A stretch of 64,000 bases of DNA from an uncultured Clostridia bacterium (GCA_949282385.1 CASDOP010000006.1:1-64000), one strand, 5' to 3'. Shown: positions 32,479 through 41,721, counted from the first letter of the stretch. Made by a program: numbers and translations. Notes: generated from the sequence alone by a model not told the origin.

Positions 32479-32877
32479 TTATTTTAAAAGGTCGGACAAA
32501 AGTTTTGAATTCAGAAAATTCATTATCACATCGTCCAGCTCGCGCCAGAGGGGAAGCGAAAGGCATTTTTCGGCATTTTCGCAGGGTTTTTCGCCCGAAA
32601 GACAAGATACGGGCGCAAGCGAACCTTCTGCCGCCGTTATAATTTCGGCAACGGAGTACTCATCGGGGCGTTTTGAAAGGCGGTAACCGCCGCTCTTGCC
32701 GCGCGAAGAAATTATAAGCCCTTTCTGCGAGAGCTGCGCAACCGTCGCTTCGAGATATTTCTGCGATTCCTTTACCCTTTCCGCTATATCGGCGAGCGAC
32801 ACGGGCGTGCCGTCGTCGTGCTGGGCGAGGTCGAGCATTACTTTAAGGGCGTTTCTGCCCTTGGTAGTTATCATCAT
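32479..32877 (-). CDS. Rrf2-family Fe-S regulator (IscR-like)
   Basis: A 132-residue Rrf2 protein with an N-terminal winged helix (TTKGRNALKVMLDLAQHDDG, SLADIAERVKESQKYLEATVAQL) and the three Fe-S cysteines C92, C99 and C105 spaced as in IscR. It probably senses cluster status and represses nifSU and nadA through the shared inverted repeat. It lies 18 bases after nadA and is co-transcribed with it, so it would be autoregulated through the nadA promoter. Confidence 0.92.
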   Translation of the reverse strand: MMITTKGRNALKVMLDLAQHDDGTPVSLADIAERVKESQKYLEATVAQLSQKGLIISSRGKSGGYRLSKRPDEYSVAEIITAAEGSLAPVSCLSGEKPCENAEKCLSLPLWRELDDVIMNFLNSKLLSDLLK

Positions 32878-32895
32878 AATATTTCACCTGACGGC

Positions 32896-33813
32896 TCAGC
32901 CGCCGTACTTTATCATCTCTTCTATGCACTTTACCGCGGAAAGCCTTACGCTTTCTTCCATGTCTATGACCTCTCCGCCGTCGCCCGTAAGGCAATGATA
33001 TACATCGGAGAGCGTCGTCGCCTTCATGTTGTTGCAGACGAGGTCCTTTGAGAGCGCGTAAAACCTCTTTTCGGGGTGTGCGAACTGCAGATGCTGGATT
33101 ATTGCGTTTTCCGTGCCTATGATAAATTCCTTGGCGTCCGATTTAGCCGCAAAGTCCATTATGCCCGTAGTTGAACCGACATAGTCGGCGTGCTTTACCA
33201 CTTCGGGGCGGCACTCGGGGTGAACGAGGAAGAGTGCGTTCGGGTGAGCCGACTTTGCCGCAAGCACCTCTTTTTCGTTGATCTTCGCATGCGTGGGGCA
33301 GCCGCCCGAAAGCAGCTTGAAGTTCTTTTCGGGTACGCGTTCCTTTACATAAGTGCCGAGGTTTATATCAGGTATAAACAATATGTTCTTTTGGGGAATT
33401 GCACGACAGATTTTTACCGCCGAAGAGCTGGTTACGCAAACGTCGGCAATAGTCTTGAGCTGCGCAGTCGTGTTGACGTACGCTACGACCGCATAGTCGG
33501 GGTACTTCTCCTTTATCTGAAGTATCATCTCTTTATCCATTTGTTCCGCCATGGGGCAGCCCGCAGCGGGGTTGGAAAGAATGACCTTCTTTTCAGGATT
33601 GAGCATTTTAACCATTTCCGCCATGAAGCGCACGCCGCACATGATTACGTTTTTGTTTGTCGTAGCCTTTGCCTTTACCGCAAGGGCGTAGCTGTCGCCC
33701 GTGAAGTCGGCGATTTCGCAGATTTCCTCGCTCATATAGCTGTGGGCGAGTATGCAGGTATCCGTCTGCTTTTTGAGTTTTATAATTTCGTCCTGTAACT
33801 GTCTTACCGTCAT
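32896..33813 (-). CDS. nadA: Quinolinate synthase A
   Basis: Makes quinolinate from iminoaspartate and dihydroxyacetone phosphate in de novo NAD synthesis, using an oxygen-sensitive [4Fe-4S] cluster. 305 residues, with cluster cysteines at about Cys86 (AAGCPMA), Cys172 (GGCPTH) and Cys260 (LVCNNM), spaced as in characterised NadA. nadB and nadC are not in the window. The neighbouring PnuC at 39053 offers a salvage route. Confidence 0.95.
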   Translation of the reverse strand: MTVRQLQDEIIKLKKQTDTCILAHSYMSEEICEIADFTGDSYALAVKAKATTNKNVIMCGVRFMAEMVKMLNPEKKVILSNPAAGCPMAEQMDKEMILQIKEKYPDYAVVAYVNTTAQLKTIADVCVTSSSAVKICRAIPQKNILFIPDINLGTYVKERVPEKNFKLLSGGCPTHAKINEKEVLAAKSAHPNALFLVHPECRPEVVKHADYVGSTTGIMDFAAKSDAKEFIIGTENAIIQHLQFAHPEKRFYALSKDLVCNNMKATTLSDVYHCLTGDGGEVIDMEESVRLSAVKCIEEMIKYGG

Positions 33814-33818
33814 AATTT

Positions 33819-33869
33819 ATATCCTATTTTTATTGTAGGAATTATAGCACATTTATTTGACGAGGTCAA
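33819..33869 (-). promoter_or_regulatory. nadA promoter with Rrf2-type operator
   Basis: On the minus strand TTGACC (33864-33869), a 17-bp spacer and TATAAT (33841-33846). An inverted repeat TATCCTAT-N7-GTAGGAAT (33820-33842 core) overlaps the -10 and start, with the same 7-base spacing as the nifS operator. Confidence 0.65.
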
Positions 33870-33947
33870 ACGAAATAGCGCTCTTGCGCATGCGCTTTAG
33901 TTTTGCCTTTTTATGCCATTCTTCGGCGCATACTGCCGCACAAACGA

Positions 33948-33976
33948 GCGTCGCCGCGATAAAGTCGCGGCGACGC
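33948..33976. terminator. GC hairpin after the branching enzyme gene
   Basis: A perfect 12-bp stem (33948-33959 / 33965-33976) lies 8 bases after the glgB stop. The minus-strand tail (TCGTTTGTG) is only weakly T-rich. Confidence 0.55.
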
Positions 33977-33984
33977 ATAAAATT

Positions 33985-36033
33985 TTATTTGGTTTTAGTC
34001 GTCTTTTTAGTCGTCTTCTTTGCGGCGGGTTTGCGAGGAATAAGCTCTTCGGGAATGTCCACCTTGGGCAGGTGAGAGGTATCCTTTTTGAGGCTTGTGA
34101 AGTCGCGCTTAGCGCGCGAACGCACGCGCTTTTCTTCCTTCTTCTCCTCCTCCGTGCTCTCGTGATAGGGTACTTCGAACACGACAGCCTCGAAGGGGCG
34201 CAGATCGAACTTAAGTTTGTACGGTCTGCCGTTGCACAGCTCTTCTGCCGCCTCCACTTGCATTTCGCTGCCGTCGGGATAGGTTGAGAATATGCGCTTA
34301 TACTTTCCGTCCACCGGCGCGCCCACGCCGAAATCGTTATAATCTACGGGCGTCATGTTAATGACGAAAATGAGAGCGTCGTTATAGTTCCAGGGGTTGC
34401 GCCTGATGAACGAGAATATCGAACGGCTGACGTCGCCGCTCTCTATCCATTCGAACGAAGCCGAACCCGTGTCGTCGTGCAGGACGGGCTTTTCGCGGTA
34501 GAGCTTCAAGAGCGCGCGGTAGCAGTCCATTACGTCCCTGTGTCCCGGGTCGTCGCAGAGGTGCCAGTCGAGCGAGGTGCGGAAGTTCCACTCGTTTTCC
34601 TGCGCGAAGTCCTGCCCCATGAACAGCAGTTTCTTGCCGGGGTGTCCCATCATCATAGTGTAGTAACACTTGAGCGAACCGAACTTATCCATGCGGTTGC
34701 CCGGCATCTTTCTGAACATGCTGCCCTTGCCGTAGACGACTTCGTCGTGCGAGAGAACGAGGATATATTTTTCGTTGAAGATGTATTCAAAGGTGTGCGT
34801 CATCAGCCAGTGATGATACTTGCGGTAGACGGGGTCCTTTTTGACATAGCGCAGAGTATCGTTCATCCAGCCCATGTTCCACTTGAGACCGAAGCCAAGT
34901 CCGCCCTTTGCTACGGGCGCGGTTATGCCCTCGATAATAGAGCTGTCCTCGGCGATTATGAAAGCGTCGGTGCGGCTCCTTAAAATGCTGTTGAGGTGCT
35001 TGAAAAATTCAAAACTTTCGTAATTTAAATTACCGCCGTCCTTGTTGGGACGCCATTCGCTCCTCGCAAAGGAATTATACAGCATTGCCGCAACCGCGTC
35101 GGCGCGCAGAGCGTCTATGTGGTACTTGTCCACCCAGAAGAGAGCCGAGGCTATGAGGAAGTTGCTTACCTCGGGCTTGCCCAGGTCGAACGCCTTCGTC
35201 CCCCATTCGGGATATTCCGCGCGGAGAGGGTCGGCGTATTCGTAGAGGGGAGTTCCGTCGAAGTTGGCGAGACCGAAATCATCCTTTGGAAAGTGCGCGG
35301 GAACCCAGTCGAGTATGACGCCGAAGCCGTGCCGGTGCATGTAATCGACGAAATACATGAAGTCCTGCGGGCTGCCGTAGCGCGCCGTGGGGCAGAAGTA
35401 ACCCGTTACCTGATAGCCCCACGAAGGGTCGAAGGGATATTCGCATATGCCCATTACTTCGACATGGGTATAACCCATATATTCCATATATTCGCACAGT
35501 TCGTGCGCGAGGCGGCGGTAATCGAGATACTTGTCCTCATCCCACTTTTCGAGGTCTTTCTTCCACGAACCGAGGTGAACTTCGTAAACCGCCATGGGTT
35601 TTTCGAGGAAATTTGAACCCTTTCTTGCGGCTATGTAATCCTTGTCGCCCCACTCGTATGTTTCGAGATTGGTAACCACGGACGCGTTGGCGGGGCGCTT
35701 TTCGCTGCCGAATTCGTAGGGGTCGATTTTGTATACCTCCGAACCGTCGGCGCGCACGATGAGGAATTTATACTTTACGCCCTCGCACATGCCGGGGACG
35801 AAAAGTTCCCATATGCAGTCGTCAACCTTTTCCATTATGTCGCGCCAGGGCGTCCAGCCGTTTCCGTCCGAAACGACGCATACCGCCCGCGCAGAGGGAG
35901 CCCAGAGTACAAAATGCACGCCGCGCACGCCGTCTATTTCGCGTATGTGAGCGCCCATTTTATTGTAAAGCTCGTAATGTGTGCCGTGATGGAACAGGTA
36001 TCTGTCCAACTCTCCGAAAAACTTATTTTGCAT
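33985..36033 (-). CDS. glgB: 1,4-alpha-glucan branching enzyme
   Basis: Adds alpha-1,6 branches to glycogen. 682 residues: N-terminal CBM48 (about 25-115), GH13 barrel with nucleophile Asp312 (LRADAV), acid/base Glu362 (IIAEDSS) and Asp430 (LSHDEVVYGKGSM), and a C-terminal beta domain to about residue 620. About 60 extra charged residues follow, ending in a Lys/Thr tail (RKPAAKKTTKKTTK), similar in style to the L21 tail. It lies 45 bases downstream of the GH13 hydrolase, and the pair handles storage glucan. Confidence 0.93.
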   Translation of the reverse strand: MQNKFFGELDRYLFHHGTHYELYNKMGAHIREIDGVRGVHFVLWAPSARAVCVVSDGNGWTPWRDIMEKVDDCIWELFVPGMCEGVKYKFLIVRADGSEVYKIDPYEFGSEKRPANASVVTNLETYEWGDKDYIAARKGSNFLEKPMAVYEVHLGSWKKDLEKWDEDKYLDYRRLAHELCEYMEYMGYTHVEVMGICEYPFDPSWGYQVTGYFCPTARYGSPQDFMYFVDYMHRHGFGVILDWVPAHFPKDDFGLANFDGTPLYEYADPLRAEYPEWGTKAFDLGKPEVSNFLIASALFWVDKYHIDALRADAVAAMLYNSFARSEWRPNKDGGNLNYESFEFFKHLNSILRSRTDAFIIAEDSSIIEGITAPVAKGGLGFGLKWNMGWMNDTLRYVKKDPVYRKYHHWLMTHTFEYIFNEKYILVLSHDEVVYGKGSMFRKMPGNRMDKFGSLKCYYTMMMGHPGKKLLFMGQDFAQENEWNFRTSLDWHLCDDPGHRDVMDCYRALLKLYREKPVLHDDTGSASFEWIESGDVSRSIFSFIRRNPWNYNDALIFVINMTPVDYNDFGVGAPVDGKYKRIFSTYPDGSEMQVEAAEELCNGRPYKLKFDLRPFEAVVFEVPYHESTEEEKKEEKRVRSRAKRDFTSLKKDTSHLPKVDIPEELIPRKPAAKKTTKKTTKTK

Positions 36034-36078
36034 AATTAACCCCCTTATATATGCGATGCAGCGGTGCTGCGACTGAAC

Positions 36079-38115
36079 TTATTTTAAATTTTTGCCGTAT
36101 ACGCAACCGCTTTTGGGCGGAAGAGTTACAAGCATTCTGCCGAAGCGCACGTCTATGAAATGCTCGGGAGGGAACGCATCGAAACCCGTGCAATAGTAGA
36201 GCGCGAGCTTGTCGTCCTGACTTATTCCCGCTTCCCATACGGGCAACGACAGGGAAATTTCCTTATCGTTGTTGTTGATTACTATTATCGAAATATTTTC
36301 GTCGTCAAACCTTGCGTAAGAAATGTATCCGTTGCCCGCATCCAGCTCCTTGAGAGAGCCGAGGCGCAGACAGCTTACCCTCTTTCTCAGGGCGATTGCG
36401 CTGCGGTGCATTTCGAGAAGGTCGGTGTTTTCCTTGCCCCAGGGGAAGGTTCTGCGGCAGTCGGGGTCCGTCCAGCCCACCTGACCGACTTCGTCGCCGT
36501 AATAGAGCGTGGGACAGCCAGGCCAGGTCATCTGAATGAGTACGCCGAGCTTTAAAACCCTTTCGTCTATGCCGCAGGAAGCCGCGTCGCCGCCCTTTTC
36601 CTTTAGCGTGCCAGCGGTGCGGTTGGTGCGCGTGAGAAAGCGCGAATGGTCGTGGTTGGAAAGCTGATTTATCGCGCTGTCGAGCGAAGGTCTGGGCAGA
36701 CGAGCCATGTTTTTGAACATGTTATCGAAGAATGTCTTGCCGTTGTTGAGCTTGCCTTCGTCGAAGTAGTTGCTGTGCTTTTCCATGCCCGTAAGAAACC
36801 ACGTTACAGGCTCCATGAACGCGTCGTAGTTCATGACGCTGTCCCATTCCCTGCCGTTGAGCCAGGGTCTGGGATCGCCGTAATGTTCGGCAAAGACGAA
36901 ACTCTCGGGATTGGCTTGCTTTACTCGGCTTTTGAAAGCGCGCCAGAACTTGTGGTTGAACGCAGCGCTGTGTCCGAGGTCGGCGCCGACGTCCAGACGC
37001 CAGCCGTCGACGTTGTAAGGTTCGGACACCCACTTTGCGCCTACGCTGTAAATCTTTTCGCACAGCTCCTCGCTCTTTTCGTAGTTGAGCTTTGGCAAAG
37101 TGTTGAAGCCCCACCACCCCTCGTATTCGGGCAGGGGAAAAGAATGTGTGAAATTAAAATATTTGCGGTAAGGACTGCGCACCGACTGGTACGCGCCCTT
37201 GGCATAACCCGGTTTGTTGAGATATATGCCCTCCCTGTCCATCCATTTATTGAAAGAACCGCAGTGATTGAACACGCCGTCCAGAATGACGCGTATGCCT
37301 TTTTCGTGCAGCTTTCCGACGAGAGAGGCGAAATATTCATTGCTCTTATTGAGGTTATTTTTAGAAATAACGCGCGTTATGTAGCGCGCGGCAAATCCGT
37401 TGTGCCTCTCCCAGCTCTGCATTGCGTGCTGGCAGTCGTCCTCTATAACAGCGAGGTGAGGGTCGATATAATCGTAGTCCTGCGTGTCGTATTTGTGGTT
37501 GGAGGGCGAAACGAAAAGCGGATTGAAATATATTCCCTCTATGCCGAGCGAAGCGAGATAATCTATCTTCTGCTCCACGCCCTGCAAATCTCCGCCGTAG
37601 AAGTTGCCCACGTCGAGCGTTTTGGGAATTTCGTCCCAGTTTTCAATCTTTCTGACGTGTCCGCCCGTGTAGTAATACTCGTTTGAAGTAACGTCGTTTG
37701 CGGTATTGCCGTTGAAAAACCTGTCGGGAAGTATCTGATAAAACACGTGTCCCAGCGCCCATTCGGGTACGCTGAACCCCGGAATGAAAGAAAAGTTATA
37801 CTCTTCCTGGTTGTTGGTTACCGCGCCGAGGCGGTTATAATAGACGAGGTCGTCCTGGTCGCTTATCTGGAAATAATAACTCACCTCATCGGCGTCGGGG
37901 CAGGTAAATTCCGCCCTGTAAAAGTCAAAATTGTGGTAGGCGGAAAAACTTTCCTTTTCCATCTCCTTGCGTCTGCCGCCAAAGCACACATAAACCTTGA
38001 GCACGTCGTTTTTAAGCGTGCGAAAACGCACCGTAACCGTATCTCCTGCCTTGGGCGCATAGGGAAATTTATAACTTATTGTTTCGTCGCTGAACAGCGC
38101 GCTGCGGTTGATCAT
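36079..38115 (-). CDS. GH13 alpha-amylase/neopullulanase-type hydrolase
   Basis: A 678-residue cytoplasmic enzyme with an N-terminal beta domain (about 1-115) typical of cyclomaltodextrinase/neopullulanase (GH13_20). Catalytic residues are Asp375 (DGWRLDVGAD), Glu410 (FVFAEHYGD) and Asp489 (LSNHDHSRF). No signal peptide, so it acts on internal glycogen or imported maltodextrins. It precedes glgB in the same operon. Precise specificity (maltogenic, pullulan, cyclodextrin) cannot be told. Confidence 0.9.
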   Translation of the reverse strand: MINRSALFSDETISYKFPYAPKAGDTVTVRFRTLKNDVLKVYVCFGGRRKEMEKESFSAYHNFDFYRAEFTCPDADEVSYYFQISDQDDLVYYNRLGAVTNNQEEYNFSFIPGFSVPEWALGHVFYQILPDRFFNGNTANDVTSNEYYYTGGHVRKIENWDEIPKTLDVGNFYGGDLQGVEQKIDYLASLGIEGIYFNPLFVSPSNHKYDTQDYDYIDPHLAVIEDDCQHAMQSWERHNGFAARYITRVISKNNLNKSNEYFASLVGKLHEKGIRVILDGVFNHCGSFNKWMDREGIYLNKPGYAKGAYQSVRSPYRKYFNFTHSFPLPEYEGWWGFNTLPKLNYEKSEELCEKIYSVGAKWVSEPYNVDGWRLDVGADLGHSAAFNHKFWRAFKSRVKQANPESFVFAEHYGDPRPWLNGREWDSVMNYDAFMEPVTWFLTGMEKHSNYFDEGKLNNGKTFFDNMFKNMARLPRPSLDSAINQLSNHDHSRFLTRTNRTAGTLKEKGGDAASCGIDERVLKLGVLIQMTWPGCPTLYYGDEVGQVGWTDPDCRRTFPWGKENTDLLEMHRSAIALRKRVSCLRLGSLKELDAGNGYISYARFDDENISIIVINNNDKEISLSLPVWEAGISQDDKLALYYCTGFDAFPPEHFIDVRFGRMLVTLPPKSGCVYGKNLK

Positions 38116-38168
38116 CGTCTGTTTCTTACTCTCTCTGCTCTATGTATAATATGGTATCGTCTTATAAA

Positions 38169-38197
38169 ATTGTAACATAACCGATAATCAAAGTCAA
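38169..38197 (-). promoter_or_regulatory. Promoter of the GH13-glgB operon
   Basis: On the minus strand TTGACT (38192-38197), a 17-bp spacer and TACAAT (38169-38174). Confidence 0.7.
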
Positions 38198-38250
38198 TAT
38201 GCAATTAACCTTTATATTGCCTTGACGGGGGTATATCAACCGCTCAAAAT

Positions 38251-38284
38251 AAAAAAATCCCGTGCGGGAATGCACGGGATTTTT
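38251..38284 (-). terminator. Terminator of the KDPG aldolase gene
   Basis: A perfect 9-bp stem (38257-38265 / 38272-38280) with a 6-base loop is flanked by A/T runs on both sides, giving TTTTTTT on the minus strand. Confidence 0.85.
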
Positions 38285-38295
38285 ATGCTTTTTAA

Positions 38296-38916
38296 TTATT
38301 TGCCGTTTACGAGAGCAACAACTTCCTTTGTAGCTTTTTCGATGTCTTCGGGCGTACCCTTCATCATCCAGCTGCCGCCGCACGCGATGATTTTGTCGTA
38401 TGCGAGATATTCCATGATGTTTTCTGCAGAAATGCCGCCTGTGGGCATAATCTTAAGATAAGGAAATGCGGCGCAGATAGCCTTTATGGTCTTAAGACCG
38501 CCGTAGTTGGATGCGGGGAAGAATTTAAGCGTGGTAAGCCCCTTTGCGATTGCAGCCATAGCTTCGGTGGGGGTAACTATGCCGGGCATATAGAGCATAT
38601 CGTGTTCTGCGCAGCAATCGGCAACTTCGGGCGAGAAGCCGGGCGAAACGATGAATTTTGCGCCTGCCGCCAATGCTTTTTCGCACTGTTCGCGGTTGAT
38701 AACGGTGCCTGCACCGATAAATGCGTCGGGATATGTCTTAACTGCGAGCGCGATTGCGTCTGCGGCGCACGCGGTACGGAAAGTTATCTCTGCACAGGGA
38801 AGTCCGCCCTTGACGAGAGCGCCCATCTTGGGAAGAACTTCGTCAATGCTGTTGAAAACTACTACAGGTACGACCTTGAGCTTATGAACAAGGTCAAGCC
38901 TTTCTTGATTAGTCAT
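38296..38916 (-). CDS. eda: KDPG/KHG aldolase
   Basis: Cleaves 2-dehydro-3-deoxy-6-phosphogluconate to pyruvate and glyceraldehyde 3-phosphate (or 4-hydroxy-2-oxoglutarate to pyruvate and glyoxylate). 206 residues with Glu43 (EITFRT) and Schiff-base Lys131 (TLKFFPAS). This is the last step of the Entner-Doudoroff route and of hexuronate breakdown, so it may complete the use of galacturonate from the pectin enzymes at 56-59 kb. Monocistronic. Confidence 0.93.
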   Translation of the reverse strand: MTNQERLDLVHKLKVVPVVVFNSIDEVLPKMGALVKGGLPCAEITFRTACAADAIALAVKTYPDAFIGAGTVINREQCEKALAAGAKFIVSPGFSPEVADCCAEHDMLYMPGIVTPTEAMAAIAKGLTTLKFFPASNYGGLKTIKAICAAFPYLKIMPTGGISAENIMEYLAYDKIIACGGSWMMKGTPEDIEKATKEVVALVNGK

Positions 38917-38958
38917 GGGAATTCTGCCTCCTGAAAATATTTAATCTGTTGCTATTAA

Positions 38959-38987
38959 AGTATAGCACAACGCGGCGGACATTGCAA
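38959..38987 (-). promoter_or_regulatory. KDPG aldolase promoter
   Basis: On the minus strand TTGCAA (38982-38987), a 17-bp spacer and TATACT (38959-38964), followed by AGGAGG before the gene. Confidence 0.65.
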
Positions 38988-39052
38988 TATTTATTTTATA
39001 ATTTGACAGCTTTTTGTTTGGTTTTTTGCAGTCGCTGTGTTACCATTTAGAC

Positions 39053-39775
39053 ATGAAAACAAAACTGAAAAATGCAATCAAATATTTTTCTCCCCTCGAG
39101 TGGGGACTGTGGCTGGGCGGAATGGCGATAATCGCGATAGGTTTTTCCGTCGGCGCGGAAAAGAACGCTCTTTCGCTGATCTCTGCGCTTTTCGGCGTTT
39201 CCTGCGTGATATTCAACGCAAAAGGCTCGGTGTGGGGTCAGGTTATAGCCATCGCTTTCGCCCTGACCTATTCGGCGTTTGCGTACCTCAACCGCTACTA
39301 CGGCGAAGCGCTCATTTACATGTTCCTCATGTTGCCCATACACATCGCGTCCATAATAATGTGGATTAAAAACCGCAACGCGGACGCCGAGCACATGGAA
39401 GTGCGCATAAACAGGCTGCGCCCCGCGGAATACGGCTTTTTCGCGCTCGGCGCGGCAGCCGCAACCACGGCTTTTTACTTTTTGCTGCAGTGGCTGAATA
39501 CGGACAACCTGATAGTTTCCACCCTCTCGCTCGTCGCGAGCCTGGGCGCGGCTTACCTCATGCTGAGGCGGTGCGAATATTTTTCGCTCTGCTTTATAGC
39601 GAACGATATAATTCTGCTCGTGCTGTGGTCGATGAAGATACCCGAAATCGGTTCTGCCGTCTTACCCAGCCTCATTTCCTTCGCGCTCTACCTCGTAAAC
39701 GACAGTTACAGCTTTATAAGCTGGAAAAAGATAAAGCGCAGACAGCGCGCATTGGAAGAGATGAACGCGCTCTGA
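39053..39775 (+). CDS. pnuC: PnuC-type vitamin/nicotinamide riboside transporter
   Basis: A 240-residue inner-membrane facilitator of the PnuC family with about seven spans. It carries the aromatic substrate-site segments around LNRYYGEALIYMFLMLPIH and the conserved C-terminal LYLVNDSYSFISWKK. Substrate could be nicotinamide riboside or a related vitamin. The start is set at MKTKLKNAIKYF. No Shine-Dalgarno is seen, and a poor -10 (TACCAT, 39041-39046) ends 7 bases before the ATG, so it may be leaderless. NAD-related nadA is 5 kb away. Confidence 0.88.
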   Translation: MKTKLKNAIKYFSPLEWGLWLGGMAIIAIGFSVGAEKNALSLISALFGVSCVIFNAKGSVWGQVIAIAFALTYSAFAYLNRYYGEALIYMFLMLPIHIASIIMWIKNRNADAEHMEVRINRLRPAEYGFFALGAAAATTAFYFLLQWLNTDNLIVSTLSLVASLGAAYLMLRRCEYFSLCFIANDIILLVLWSMKIPEIGSAVLPSLISFALYLVNDSYSFISWKKIKRRQRALEEMNAL

Positions 39776-39866
39776 TAATCCGCGCCCAAAAGCTGCTTGC
39801 CGCACCTGAGATTAAGCCGCCGCGTTAACAGCGCAATAAAATTAATTTTTATGACGGAACACCATT

Positions 39867-39910
39867 ATGTAAAAATGTCCGCCGCAATTGTGCGGCGGGA
39901 ATTTTTACAT
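39867..39910. repeat. Long hairpin, about 20-bp stem
   Basis: Arms 39867-39886 and 39891-39910 pair with only one or two mismatches. The core CCGCCGCA/TGCGGCGG is shared with the two hairpins that follow. Confidence 0.6.
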
Positions 39911-39971
39911 AACCGTGCAAGCCAAATGCGGCGGGAATTTTTAATCTGTAAATCTTTATATAAACCGCGCC

Positions 39972-40001
39972 GCCCGCCGCAATTCTGCGGCGGGCTTTTT
40001 T
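39972..40001 (+). terminator. pnuC terminator
   Basis: A perfect 10-bp stem (39972-39981 / 39986-39995) with an ATTC loop, followed by six T. Confidence 0.8.
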
Positions 40002-40027
40002 GTCTTAAAACCCGCACACAAACCGCG

Positions 40028-40062
40028 CCGCCCGCCGCAAATCTGCGGCGGGCGGTCTTTAT
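40028..40062 (+). terminator. Second copy of the pnuC terminator hairpin
   Basis: A perfect 12-bp stem (40028-40039 / 40044-40055) with an AATC loop and tail TCTTTATT. The flank and stem nearly duplicate the hairpin at 39972, so it is a tandem copy. Confidence 0.65.
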
Positions 40063-40147
40063 TGTATAGATTATTCTGCCGTAAAAGAGCATTGATGCGG
40101 GGATATTGCCCTTTCAACGCAAATCGCGGCGCATGCGCGAGGTTAAA

Positions 40148-41635
40148 TTATTTTTCGGAGACGAACCTTAAAACTTCGTCGAACATCTTATCGGGGCTGA
40201 CGACTAAATTGAAACGCACGGTCTTGTCGCGCAGGGTGGAAAGCGACTTGGGTACTGCCATCGCGGTGGCGGCGTGTAGCCTTTTTATGCCCTTGAAGCT
40301 GTCGCGCACGTCGTTGCCCGTTACGGCATAGAGCACGTCCTGGGGGAACTTGTAGGGGCTGGCGGTGGATACGACGACCATATTAGTCGTGTCCTTTTTG
40401 TTCTTTTCAAACCAGTCTACCGCAACCTTCATTGCACAGCCCGTGTGCGTATCCATCGTATAACCCGTGTCGCAGAACACGTCGTATATGGTTTCCACCA
40501 CTTCCTCTTCGTTGGCGAAGCCGCCGTCGAAGGTCTGGTTTATGTTTGCCTGCTCTTCGGGAGTTATCTTATAGAATTTGCCCGATTTGAGCTGTTCCAT
40601 TCTGGAAGAAGTGAGAGCCGCGTCCCTGCCCGAAATCTCGAAAAGAAGTCTTTCGAGGTTGGAGGAAATGAGAATGTCCATGGAGGGCGAAGTCGTCTTG
40701 TAGAATTCGCGCCTTGCGTCGTATTCGCCCTTTGCGAGGAAATCGGTGAGCACGTTGTTCATGTTGGACGCGCAGTGCAGTCTGCGGACGGGAAGTCCCA
40801 TCATTTTAGCATAGTATGCGGCGAGAATGTTGCCGAAGTTGCCCGTAGGCACGCAGAAATCTATGGGAGTACCCATCTCTATCTGACCGCAGGAAACGAG
40901 GTCGAGATAGGACGAGAAATAGTAAGCAATCTGGGGCGCGAGCCTGCCGAAGTTTATAGAGTTCGCGGAAGAAAGCAGATAGTTGCGCTTTTTAAGCTCC
41001 GCGGCGCACTCTACGGAATTGAATATCGTCTTGACGGCGGTCTGGCAGTCGTCGAAGTTGCCCTTGACGGCAACGACGTCGACATTTGCGCCTTCCTGCG
41101 TACACATCTGCAATTTCTGCATCTTGGAAACGCCGTCGTTGGGGTAGAACACGCAGATTTTGACGCCCTTTGCGTCCTTGAAGCCCTCTAATGCGGCTTT
41201 GCCCGTATCGCCCGAAGTCGCGACGAGAATGAGTATGTCTTCCTTTATGCCGCAGATGTCGCAGCCCTTCCTCAAAAGATAGGGAAGAAGGGTTAAAGCC
41301 ATATCCTTGAAAGCGCAAGTAGGTCCGTGGAAAAGTTCGAGAATGTAAACGCCGTCGTCGATCTTTACGAGGGGCGCGGGGTCGTTGCCCTCAAAGCGCG
41401 AATAAGCCTCTTCGCATGCGCGCAGAAGGTCCTTTTCGTCGTAGTCGTCGAGATATTTATGCAGCACTTTTGCCGCGCGCTCGGCATAGCTCATGGAAAG
41501 CATGGCTTCCAGCTCTTCTTTGCTTACTTCGGGGAATTTTTCGGGAACGAACAAACCGCCGTTGTGGGAAAGTCCCTGCACTATCGCCCTTGCGCCGCTT
41601 ACTTTTTCGCCGCCGCGCGTACTTATAAAATTCAT
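40148..41635 (-). CDS. thrC: Threonine synthase
   Basis: Converts O-phosphohomoserine to threonine with PLP. 495 residues, class of long threonine synthases; PLP Lys110 lies in HGPTCAFKDMALTLL and the phosphate-binding loop is VATSGDTGKAAL. Starts MNFISTRGGEKVSGARAIVQGL, as expected. Possible -35 TTGACA near 41704, but no good -10. Monocistronic. Confidence 0.95.
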   Translation of the reverse strand: MNFISTRGGEKVSGARAIVQGLSHNGGLFVPEKFPEVSKEELEAMLSMSYAERAAKVLHKYLDDYDEKDLLRACEEAYSRFEGNDPAPLVKIDDGVYILELFHGPTCAFKDMALTLLPYLLRKGCDICGIKEDILILVATSGDTGKAALEGFKDAKGVKICVFYPNDGVSKMQKLQMCTQEGANVDVVAVKGNFDDCQTAVKTIFNSVECAAELKKRNYLLSSANSINFGRLAPQIAYYFSSYLDLVSCGQIEMGTPIDFCVPTGNFGNILAAYYAKMMGLPVRRLHCASNMNNVLTDFLAKGEYDARREFYKTTSPSMDILISSNLERLLFEISGRDAALTSSRMEQLKSGKFYKITPEEQANINQTFDGGFANEEEVVETIYDVFCDTGYTMDTHTGCAMKVAVDWFEKNKKDTTNMVVVSTASPYKFPQDVLYAVTGNDVRDSFKGIKRLHAATAMAVPKSLSTLRDKTVRFNLVVSPDKMFDEVLRFVSEK

Positions 41636-41721
41636 ATTGTTTCGCCTCTCGTCGGTCGCGCGGATTTTTCCGCCGCCGTTATGTGTTTTTTACCGCTTTG
41701 CGTCTGTCAATTTTATAATTC

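Larger units (their letters stand above)
39776..40147. other. Gene-free region of stacked hairpins
   Basis: The 372-base interval between the converging pnuC and thrC genes holds three strong hairpins and no convincing gene; the short open frames across it simply read the GC-rich stems. Confidence 0.6.

Noticed and set aside
36646..37686. A 346-residue open frame on the plus strand
   Set aside because: It is antisense to the catalytically complete GH13 gene; no domain or Shine-Dalgarno supports it.
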